A DNA stretch of 64,000 bases, taken from contig OY804575.1 in the NCBI GenBank assembly GCA_963680875.1, positions 26,269,034 to 26,333,033 of the forward strand, in the 5' to 3' direction. The translations under genes were made by a program, and so were the position numbers. Each line of letters opens with the position of its first letter. Position 1 is the stretch's first letter. The stretch is from Bathymodiolus brooksi. Its lineage: Eukaryota; Mollusca; Bivalvia; Mytilida; Modiolidae. The notes beneath the pieces were generated by a model, which searched no databases, was not told the origin of the DNA, and saw only the letters and a program-made list of their open reading frames with translations. Shown piece by piece: positions 23,927 through 36,400 of this stretch.

Positions 23927-26900
23927 AGTAGGATAAAATGTTGACGAGTCCCCAACCAGACGAGTTGCAAAGTTGCAAGACATCTGTATTCATTTTAGAA
24001 TATGGCAATTCAAAATTTCAATTAAGAAGTATCTATTTTTGTTTGTTACTCATTAATTTTAGATTTTACTCAATTTTGCAAAATCAAAACTCACTGGCTG
24101 ACTTCATCACATACTTACAAGACATAAAAGCAATTTTGTTATTTAAAGTACACAAGTATAAGATAATCAGTGGTGAACTACAAAGAGGTATATTTTGATT
24201 AAATAGATTTAAAACTTTATCTAACATCATCTAGTTCTATCAATATATATACTATACTATAATTCTCCTTTCTCATACTGGCATCATTAAACAGATATTT
24301 TTGCTTTTTTTTAAAAAGCAGCAAAAAAAAAAAAAAAACCAACATGTTAATCCCTAAAAAATTGTGACAAGGTTTCATAAACCTCAGTTAAATTCAAGTT
24401 TCAAATAATTTGCTTGTTGAAATGATCATGAATTTTATAATAAAAATAAAAGTTTACTTTATAAATGCAACCTCAGTCCAGGTAAATAAACAATATGAAA
24501 AGTGTCTTACAATATAAAATGTATATGTATGTAGGAGGACAAGTTTTGTAATGTTTGTTTATCAAGTACATTTGTTGTGTATTTCTCTCCAGATTCAGTC
24601 CACATACAATACATTTTACATTTTATGGCACAATCAATGCATGTATTGTTTTTTGTTTGTTTGTTCTGCATTTAAGGAACTTAATCAAAACAAATTAGGC
24701 CAAATGCAATATAGTCACGATGTGAGCACAAAATTCATTCAGTTATGGCTGTGACATCTATGTAGGATAAGTAAGCCCTTAGGATATATCCATTAATATT
24801 TGTATAATATGAGATCTGATTGAAGAATAAAGTTTATATTTCTACAATTTTTTAATGACATCTGACTTGATGTAGTACAACAGTGGACCATCACTCTTCT
24901 TATCTATTACATGATTTGATCTTTCTATTCTAGGTTTATGGTGTTTAACGCCACTTTCAACAATATTTCAATTATATCTTGGCGGTTCTTTCTATTCTAA
25001 ATTACAGCACAATAAACATTCCTATCTACATTTGGCCAAAAGAGAGTCAGTTTTATAAAATAACTATATTTTCATTAAATTTTTATAGCAGAATGTGTCA
25101 GAGATGCCCCCAGCTTCAAACTAAAGTAAACAGGGGCATAACTCTAGAAAGGAAAGAGTGGTACAGCCTGAAATCAAACTTGGCTTTCCTTTATGGTCCC
25201 TGATCTTGTGAATAGATTTCATTTACAAGGTTCATGAATATCTAACAAGAAACAAAATCAGGAGAATATTTTAAACACATATTATTATATGAAATACATA
25301 GGTCATTTTGAAAACTGGACTCAATTTTGGCATGGTACTGTATGTGTTGTCTAGTATATCTATTTTCCAGTTCTAAAAATCATCTCTATTACTCTACACT
25401 CTAACATGTCTGGTTGGTGGAGAGTTGTTCATCTCTTTTTTATTCTACACGTGTTTGATTATACATGTTTATTGACTAGAGTCCTTGTTTTACTGTTTTA
25501 CCTCTTCTGTGGATTGTACGTATTCCATTGTAAGATAACATAAACTTAACAAAATAGTAACATAAATAAAATAACATAAATAAATAAATAAATATTAATA
25601 TAAAATTTAGGAATGTCAATATAAACATCCTGGAATTCTAAACATTTATTGAGAAGATCCTGAATAAACAGGACAAAAAACTGTCAAAATTCTTCATCAA
25701 TAGTCATGAAAGAAAACAAAAGTAATTGTTAAATGTGATATGGTAGTCAGAATGATTGGACAACAGGTAACAGGAATTTCATAATGATCTAGTTTTGTAG
25801 GACAATGCCCAAAATACAGATATAATTAACAATTTTGATCAGAGACCAAATGGAATGTTAAATTACTTGATTGAAAAGGCTTCTTGAAATTACTTTTCTA
25901 TGACATATTTGAAGACAATTCAAAATATAGTTTCATATTTTGGTAACATTTACTAATTAATGATCAAAGAAATAAATGAATTTCATTTTTGTATAAATAG
26001 AAATGTAATATATTTGCAATTAGGTAACAAAACAGCTTAAAGATGCTGAAATTTATCAACAAAATCAATATTAATTGCAGTGAAAAATGTAAACAAACAG
26101 ATTTCTCAAAAACCACATTGTTAAACTACAGGTAAGTCCTATGGCTGTGCCCATCTCGAATATGAATGTAAAACAAAAAGTTGGTGGACCCCTCAATATG
26201 TATTAAAATGCATGAGGCTAAAGGTATTTTTTCTGATTTACTGCAAAAAGTGAAAAAAATAGTGATAAATTTTGTTACAATACTAGAATCACACATTGGT
26301 TAATAAATGGTTAAATTATTTCTATTACAATTAAAATATGGCTAGATCAATAATACTGTAAATAAATTTTTGGTTAAACATGAAATAAAGAGGGTGACAA
26401 AATTTACCATTATACCTTACCAAAACAAAATGCTCTTATTCAGATCTAAAAAAATAAAGTAATGAAGTTTGTAAAAAAAAATTAAGTGTAAATTATGCAT
26501 ATAGTGAGAAATAACTAATATTTAGGAGCTAATTATTTCCATGAATTTATCTGTTTTCAGACAGAACATACATTCCTAATATAGTTACCAAAAAGTGTTC
26601 CATATAACGGATTATTTTGGTTTGCGTGAAAAAAAATATTACAATTTGGAAATAAAAATGCATGAAAATGTGTTTTTTTCCTACTTTTTGAGATCATGAA
26701 CATGTTTCCATTACATTATGATTTGGCTATTTTCTTCAATTTAATTTGATCACTTTTGAATGAATCTCCATTATGTATCAAAATTTGAAATTGATGAAAA
26801 CAACCTACTATACGTATATGGCATCTTATGAATTTTTTTAATTTAAATTACTTCAAGCCTACTACAAAAATGTGTATTCTATAATTAAATCTCGTTCATA

Positions 26901-27381
26901 GCACTACATGTATAAATAATTGGAACAAAAAACAAAAAAATCTTTGGACAACCAAAAATAGTATATATGTGCATTTGTATAATAAGTTTTTCAGAAGTTT
27001 GAACTAATGCAATTGTGCTTTAATTTTTAGGTAAAAATAAGGTCACAGTCATTTCATCATTGCCCTAATTTAGCACACTTCATTAAAACTTGCAATTTAG
27101 GTTGAAAATGTTGTATAACAGTTTTTATTTTGGAGGGAAATAATGAATACGGAATTACTAGTAATATCTTAACAAAAGCTTCAATGTAGAAATGTATTAA
27201 AGTATACAGGCTAAGAATTGTTACAGAAACTAATTAGATTGGTGTATCTGATGAAATCCTTCTTTTACAGATCATAATTGACTTTCAGGCCATGAGGTAA
27301 TTAATTATTTTAATAGTTCTCAGTTTTTATAGTTATCACAGTTTCATTCCAACTCAGATCATTTCTTCACCGGTTCCCTGT
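23927..27381 (-). other. 3' flank / possible 3' UTR of CADPS
   Basis: Very AT-rich sequence downstream of the CADPS stop codon at 27382, without exons. A SINE-A tail fragment in minus orientation is at about 24935-24985. Several minus-strand AATAAA hexamers exist, but the used one cannot be chosen. Confidence 0.4.
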
Positions 27382-27492
27382 TTAATCTGATTCCTCATCA
27401 CTATCATTACTGACATTACTACTGGTACCACCACCTAGGAAACCAGTAGACCTCTTCTCACACTGTGTAACTGAGTGGGTGGCTTCTTCTAC
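27382..27492 (-). CDS. CADPS: CADPS terminal exon (13th in window)
   Basis: The acceptor ctgtttctag is followed by [15 protein letters not shown] and a Gly/Ser-rich end, NDSDEESD, then TAA at 27384-27382. Vertebrate CAPS likewise has VEEATASV and an acidic DSDEEDE-type terminus, so the protein end is confidently placed. Confidence 0.93.
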   Translation of the reverse strand, partial: VEEATHSVTQCEKRSTGFLGGGTSSNVSNDSDEESD

Positions 27493-30400
27493 CTAGAAAC
27501 AGATGAAAAACAATTATGGCAGTTAGTGCTGCTTATCTTTTTTATCCTTTTTTTTACATTACAGATTTAGCATTGAGTAGTTGCTGTGATAATGTATGAC
27601 AGAAAATGTACAAAGGAAAATGATAGCAAGTCATATCCCTTCACAAAGTTTAGTAATGGAGATATATTCAATATAATGTATATTGTTGGAAAGCATAAAA
27701 TTTATTTGTATGATCATGAACTTTAGAAACAGGTAGAAAAGTAAGCCTTTGTCAAACATTTTCTTAAATGTTTTGTAGCAAGTATGAATGAATTTTATTT
27801 TCCCTGACAATGTATGTATATTGTGTTTGTCCTGCAATATCAAAAAGTCCAAAACAACTAAAAAGAGCAGAAACAGATGTTGTTCTAATCACTTTCAGGG
27901 TGTTCTCTAACCATTCAGTACTTATACTATTACAGTTTCTTACCATCAATTCTACAAGATTCAGGTATCAGTAAAACTAGGTTCATAATTAAACATACCT
28001 GTAGTCTACTACAGACAGTCTGATAGGTTTTGTCATTCAATATGTTTTCTAATACACCTTGAAGTTCAAAGTCAGAGTAACATTTCTGAAAGGAGAACAA
28101 AATATACAGAGAAACCTGTCTAAACAGAACCTTATTCAGACCAACTTTTGTGTTCGCAATAGACAGGTGTTTGGTTTATACAGGTTAAATTAATAAAGAG
28201 TTTCTACATTGGGACTTTATTTAAAGTTCGGTTTATATAGGATTTCGGTTTAGTCAGGGTTATACAGGATGCTGGTTTATTCAGGGTTTGGTTTAGACAG
28301 GTTTATACAGGATGCTGGTTTATTCAGGGCTTGGTTTAGACAGGTTTATACAGGATGCTGGTTTATTCAGGGTTTGGTTTAGACAGGTTTATACAGGATG
28401 CTGGTTTATTCAGGGTTTGGATTAGACACGTTTATACAGGATGCTGGTTTATTCAGGGTTTGGTTTAGACAGGTTAATACAGGATGCTGGTTTATTCAGG
28501 GTTTGGTTTAGACAGGTTTATACAAGATGCTGGTTTATTCAGGGTTTAGACAGGTTTATACAGGATGCTGGTTTATTCAGGTTTATACATGATGCAGGTT
28601 TATTCAGGGTTTGGTTTAGACAGGTTTATACAATATGCTGGTTTATTTAGGGCTTAGACAGGTTTATACAGGATGCTGGTTTATTCATGGTTTAGACAAG
28701 TTTATACAGGATGCTGGTTTATTCAGGGTTTGGTTTAGACAGGTTTATACAGGATGCTGGTTTATTCAGGGTTTGGTTTAGAAAGGTTTATACAGGATGC
28801 TGGTTTATTCAGGGTTTGGTTTAGACAGGTTTATACAGGATGCTGGTTTATTCAGGGTTTGGTTTAAACAGGTTTATACAAGATGCTGGTTTATTTAGGG
28901 TTTAGACAGGTTTATACAGGATGCTGGTTTATTCAGGGTTTAGACAGGTTTATACAGGATGCTGGTTTATTCAGGGTTTGGTTTAGACAGGTCTATACAG
29001 GATGCTGGTTTATTCAGGGTTTGGTTTAGACAGGTTTATACAAGATGCTGGTTTATTTAGGGTTTAGACAGGTTTATACAGGGTTTAGACAGGTTTATAC
29101 AGGATGCTGGTTTATTCAGGGTTTGGTTTAGAAAGGTTTATACAGGATGCTGGTTTATTCAGGGTTTGGTTTAGACAGGTTTATACAGGATGCTGGTTTA
29201 TTCAGGGTTTGGTTTAGACAGGTTTATACAAGATGCTGGTTTATTTAGGGTTTAGACAGGTTTATACAGGATGCTGGTTTATTCAGGGTTTAGACAGGTT
29301 TATACAGGATTCTGGTTTATTCAGGGTTTGGTTTAGACAGGTCTATACAGGATGCTGGTTTATTCAGGGTTTGGTTTAGACAGGTTTATACAAGATGCTG
29401 GTTTATTTAGGGTTTAGACAGGTTTATACAGGATGCTGGTTTATTCAGGGTTTAGACAGGTTTATACAGGATGCTGGTTTATTCAGGGTTTAGACAGGTT
29501 TATACAGGATTCTGGTTTATTCAGGATTTAGACAGGATGCTGGATTATTCAGGGTTTAGACAGGTTTATACAGGATGCTGGTTTATTCAGGGTTTAGACA
29601 GGTTTATACAGGATGCTGGTTTATTCAGGGTTTAGACAGGTTTATACAGGATTCTGGTTTATTCAGGATTTAGACAGGATGCTGGTTTATTCAGGTTTAT
29701 ACAGGATGCTGGTTTATTCAGGGTTTAGACAGGTTTATACAGGATGCTGATTTATTCAGGGTTTAGACAGGTTTATACAGGATGCTGGTTTGTTCAGGGT
29801 TTAGACAGGTTTTCACTGTATATCAATAATTTCTACTTATCTTAAGGAAAAGACACTACAGATAATACTGCTTTTGCATGTACTGTCAACTGGTAATTTT
29901 GGAATTAGCTTAATATAATCTTAAGGATCAACTTATCTCCTCTTTGTGATTTCCCCAAGATTCTACTACAGAACATAAAGAAATAAAGTTGAGCACCTAC
30001 CCATCTGGTGTTATCTGATCTGAAGTTGACACTTGCACATTTTCTTTGTGTCATACTTTCTCCTCTCTTTATAACACTTATTGTTTTAATGGTTTTTGCA
30101 AGTAGCTGTTATTTTTATAAATAATTCTGTGGCCATGATCGTATGGCAGTTGGATTTTCATCAACCTATGCAATAAAATACCACTAAAGTTATGAGTTCC
30201 CTTTGTCAGTAATTTGTGAAAGTTTGGTTGTTTTCTCCAGGAACAGGGTACTTTGTTTTCCTTCATATTATAAACTCAAATATTGTTGAAAGTGGCATTA
30301 AACACCTACAATCCTAACCATTTATCCTATTAATGATTCTGTCTTCACATGATAAAATGTGGTCAACTTGCAGGAATTTCGGTCTGATCTATATTTAGTC

Positions 30401-33400
30401 GAAAATTTTAAAGTCTGCACTGAATACAGAGGTGGTTGTTCGTTTTGCTGATATTAGTGGAATGTATGACCATCACTGTTTAAACTTTCTTTTCATAATG
30501 ATGTAAAAAAACAAAATAATAATATCTACATTTTTCCAAAAAGTGCATTCCTATAAAATTAATCTTACTCTATTTATAGTCATGATGCAAGTTAGTTGGT
30601 ATGGATGTAAAGAAAGATCAAGTCTGTCTGTTAACCAATCACAAATCATCTTCATCTGACCAGAGTACCATTGCTTTTAAAAAATAAATTCAAATTAATA
30701 GACAGCCAATCACAAATCATCTTCATCTGACCAGATTACCTTTGCTTTTAAAAAAATAAATTCAAACGAACAGATATTTGTACTGCATTAAACATATGTT
30801 ATACAATTTGCATTGCATTGGCTAAAAGGCTTTAGTCTACAAAATAAACTTCTTACAATTTACATGTTCAATAAAATCTGTTAGGATTTCATTTTTGACA
30901 AAAGTTTGTCATGCACATGTTTTTTATATATTTTTATCTTTTACATTTAAAACAAATTTCTCATTTCTTGGAATAAAAAAATGCATTGCAATTAAATAAT
31001 AGAAAGTACAGAATGTATGAATAAATAACAATAAATTGCAGGTAAATACACCTGTAAAGTTCATAAGACCATCTACATATTACACTTATAAAGTGGTATA
31101 CAATATTCCCCCTCTTATAAGGCCACTCCCACCAAAGGTCACCCCTCTTATCAGGCCAGATGTCATATAGAAAAACACTACTGAATTGTACCTTTCAATA
31201 GAGATCATCCCCTTATATAATTCAACTTTTCCATTGCAGAAGGGATGGCATAATAAAAGAGAGGCTACCTGTACGAAAATAGTCAAACCTGTATTAAGAG
31301 GTCACCTTTTGGACAAAGAAAACATAGTTTTTCAAGGCAGGTGACCTCTTAAAAGAGGTTCAATTCATATGAAATTTTCTAATGACAGGACAAGAAAAAA
31401 GTGACTTTTGAATATAGGTGACTGCTTAACAGAGGTGACCTCATGACCTCATGGGTAGGTTTGACTGTATTGCCTATGATTGAATTAAATGTGAAAATAA
31501 ATTAGACCCTAGAATCAGGTGATATCAAGTCATTATCATACCTCAAATATTGACAAGGTAAATAATTCATCAGCTATTTTCTGTCTCAACTGGTCCAAGC
31601 TGCATCTCATAAAGTCTACATAGGATTTACCCAATTCATTTACTGGTTTCTGAAAATAATTTTTTTTTTTTTTTTTTTAGTATAAAGTGTCAACATCTGT
31701 CAGATAGAGATGTGAAATGGTCATGTGTTATGAAAGTAGCCTCGTGAGAAATTGTTGTGCAGTCTTACTTACACATTTAAGATTGTATGAATGCATTACA
31801 AAAAACTTGTTTCTTTGCTATAAAACTTATGCCATTGCCAGAATATCTAGATTTTTAAAAATTACAGTTATGAAACTAAAATGTTGATGTTCAAAAACAG
31901 TATGTCTATGAAGAACCCCCCCTCCCCCCCCCCCCCAATAAAAATAAAAGAAACCCTAGAAAGACATATTTTTGGCACATTTGGACACAATGTAATTATT
32001 GTTTCAGGTAATTATTTCTCACTCAGTGTAACAAATAACTTACTGTTAATGATAAAATTGATGAAAAGAATGTTCCTTCGTCATATCTGGCTAGCTTGCT
32101 CAGTACTGACTCTAAGACTGACAAAAGCTGAAATACAGAAACACAATATAAAAAAATGCCATGAATTTATAAAATAATTAATATCAAATGAAAGAACTAA
32201 ACCTAGAGAAAATTATATTTTATTGTCATTCTAAATGTTATATCAAATACACTACATTGAAGAATAAATTTTAAAGAAAATTTTATATTATGAATAAATC
32301 TATTAAGCTATAAAAAATGAGAAAATTCTCACTTATATTATACAGGACTTAATCCCTCTTAAACAGTTAGATTATCTCCCCTTTACAAACACCACCACAA
32401 ACATATCTTGACAAAAACACTAAGCAAACCTGTACCTTTTCAATTAAACATTTGACCATTTGAGCCTGTACTCTTTCTAAAAATTCTTCTATTTTGGTAT
32501 GGTATTGATGCTGCAAGATAAAATAAGAAAATTAGTATAGAGGACAGACAGGTGATGGAATGGAAATAATAATCAGAGGATAGAAAATTGAGGTAAAGAA
32601 GAGTAAAATACTAAGGAATTACTTATGTTTAACATCTGGGGATGGAAAATAGAGGTAAAGAAGTTTATAATACTAAGGAGAGTTATGTTTACCATCTGTT
32701 CATTCTTCATCAATATCAAGGGGTGGTCATGGTTGTGATCGTATGATAGTTGGATTTATAACTACCTATGCAATCAGTACCTATCACCACTAACGTTGTG
32801 AGTTCTAATCTCATTCAGGCGATACAAAATATGTGATAAAGTATGTCAGTGACTTGTAACAGGTCGGTGGTTTTCTCCGGTTCCTTCAGCTTCCTCCACC
32901 AATAAAACTGACCACCACGATATACTGGTAACTGAAAGTGGCATTGAACACCATAAACCTCAAACCTCATCAATTTCAAACAACAATCTTTCTTATCTAT
33001 CAGTAATTAAAGTTTTTTTCAATAGACAAGTTATAGGAGTGTACAGTCTAACCTGCCTTAAAGGGCACCTCTATATAGCAAATCAGTCTATAAAGGGCAG
33101 CCTGATTTTTCCCATTAATGAATAGTGCATATAATTTTAACCTGTATATAAAGGGCAACTGCTCATAAAGGGCACATTTTCAGGTTCCCTTGAGTGCCCT
33201 TTATATACAGGTTTGACTGTATATGTCACAGGAAATAAGCGTAACCAGTAATTACACGTAATAACTGAAAAACAGTAAATACATGTAATTACTCGTATTT
33301 ACTAAAATTGTTCAGGAATTACATATTTACTAGAAAAAAATTAAAGTTTTATGCTTATTTACTGACTGATCATTACATCTGTTCTAAGCATCTATTCCTA

Positions 33401-36400
33401 TATAGAAAAAAATATAGGGATATAATTTATTTTACTCGCGCTTGCGATAATGTCACCATATTATACCACTACCTAGCGTCGACAGAGAATGTGGCGATCC
33501 GCGGAATATTTTATGCATCGCAACACATTTTTGTTTGGACACTGAACAATATAAGCTGGGAATTTGACATGGACTATTAAACTCAACATTTTGGAGATGC
33601 TTCCTACCAAATTTCAGTTCATTTGGCTGAGGGGTTTCAGAGGAGAAGATTAAAATGTGAAAAGTTAACGAACGACAGAAGATGGACACCAAGTGATGGC
33701 AAAAGCTCACATTGCTTTGGCAAGGTGAGCTAATAAAAAAAAAGTGAAGTCTAAATCATCACCCCCATATAGTCCTAACATAACATTTGATTCCTTGATT
33801 TTGTAATTAGCTGTTAATCCAGATGGGTTAAATATTGCTTCTATTTCTTTAATAGCTTTTTTCACAGAGGGAAATTTAAAAAATAAATATTGCATCGTTT
33901 CATCATTGTCTTTAATTTCATTTTCCGTTAGACAAATTCATTTTTTTTTTAATCTATGTTCTGTATAATTTATATTATGGAGACATTTCCATTGGAATTC
34001 TTGGACCTTATTAGTTACTTTAATTTTCTGTAATTTTGTCCAAATTTGTGTCCAATCAATATTACCCCCGTACTGTTCTTCCCGATTGATTTTTAGGAAA
34101 CACAATTTCTTGTCTTGCTTGTAGTTGATGTCTTTTAAAATAAATATATTTCAAAATTAACGTAATTTATTTCAAAAGTATATTCTATTTGAATTTCATA
34201 TATTGGTTGTATGAGTCTTGTCTGTTAAGTGTAAAGTCATCTAATTATTTTAGTTATTACTTGTAATTACTGACAAATTAGGAATTACAGGTAATTTCTA
34301 AACCCATCAGTAATTACGGGTATTTACTGAAATGTTTAGTAATTACCTATAAGTCCTAATTACGTCTATTTACTGTAACATATACATGGGTTAAATTTAA
34401 TGCCCCAATGTCTATAGGCAGGTATAAAAATGATTCATTTTTAATATTTTTACTGTAGACTGTGGGAATATTTTTGGGAAGAATGACACTTAAATATTGT
34501 TGAGATATAATGAATAAAATCAAGTTATTTCACAATAAAACCATTAAAGGACATTTTGTATTCTTTTTTTTAACAAATATTGTTCTGATATGCAAATATT
34601 AAATTCTATCCACATTTTAATTAACTTAATTAAAAGTTCTGGTACCAAAACTATTAACAATATAAACTCTGAATAAAACATATATATATTTTGTTTTTTA
34701 TCATTTGAAAAATACAACAAAATTAAAATACAGTTTTAAGGAAGTCAGATACAAAGCAATAAATTTTCACTTGAGAAAATAAAAAAAATAACAAAAAAGC
34801 AATCTTACCATATTTTCTCCACTGTCTAAAGCACATAAATGTAAAGCCTGTAAAAGTAACAATAACATATATGATTAATTACAGAATGATATTACATGTA
34901 TGTGAACGTAAAAGTTCTAGGTACTGGGGGATGTCATGGTCGTATGGTAGTAGGATTTATAACTATTTATGCAATCAGTGCCTATCACCACTAACGTTGC
35001 GAGTTCGAATCATCTTGACAAATTTGTATACTAAAGCAAAATACAATTTTCTCCTATTTTTAGCGTGTTTAACCAGTTGGTTAAATTTTCGTGAACATTA
35101 ACGACTTAAATACCACTGTATTACAATATTTCGCCACTCTCAATAGCTTAATTTTCAAGTTTTAAAGCTATCACGATTTAACTTACAGGGATCTTTACTT
35201 TAAAGGAACAAAAATATTTATTAATGTAAAGTCAATTTGGCAGATATAAAAATTCGAATTATATGTGTTCTAGCCATAAGTCTAACCTAAAGTTGTGGGC
35301 TTCAGTTGTCAATTCGTTTGAACTTTTGAGCTTTCCTCCCCCATTGAGTATGTTAGTCACAATATAGCTGAATAATTGAGATAAATATCAATAGCCCTAA
35401 CCATTCATTAAACTTACCCTACTTTTACTGTCAATAATAACATTCATCATTACACAGATCTCTGAGTAAATAACATAATCTGTTCCTTTACCACCTTTCC
35501 TCAACCACATCTCAAAGGACTTCAGAGTTCTAGAAAATAATAACATTCATCATTACACAGATCTCTGAGTAAATAACATAATCTATTCCTTTACCACATC
35601 TCAAAGAACTTCAGAGTTCTAATAAAATATTGTATCATCAATTCTATTTTTTACCTGTAAGATCGTCCTGAATAGGCATGAAATATTTGCTAATGACTGC
35701 TTAATAGAGGTGACCTTTATAAATCAACATTCTTAGGCAATTTTCTACTAATTATCAAAGAAATTTACACTTAGCATATTATCTAAGTATGTAACTCTGT
35801 ACTGATTACTTAAAAAAACCACAAGTCTTTAAATGCAGATATTTGAAAATTACATATGTAACCAAAACCTACACTAAAACATTGTAAAACACACAAATTC
35901 AATGTTTTTTGTTGTTGTACAATCTGGTTATCTTCCCTTGAATTTCAATGTTGACATGTGATCTGTGTTCTTCTGCTACTTGATACAAATGAAACACACA
36001 AGGAAGGATATACAGATAATTTTAATAAATTAGAAGATTTCAGGGCGAAAATTCAGAACAATAGACCTTACCTTTTGGCTGCAGCTTCTATCATATCTGC
36101 TGCCATTAATTTTAATCTGTGATCTAAATGTTCTGCAAACACCTCTTCTGGCCAATGGAGGTCTCTGATGAATGACTGAAGGGCATCCAACTTCCAAAGC
36201 ATATCTTCTGATGTGGAACAACCATTTCTAAAAAGACATTTTTAAATGTTCAAGTAGTCTTTGAACAGTCAAAAATATTAAAATCATCTTTTTTTATGCA
36301 AACATTTTGTGTAATAACCAAAATATTGACATTGGATGTCACATTATCAAGCCAGACCTGGAATATTGACATTGGATGTCACATTACCAAGCCAGACCTG

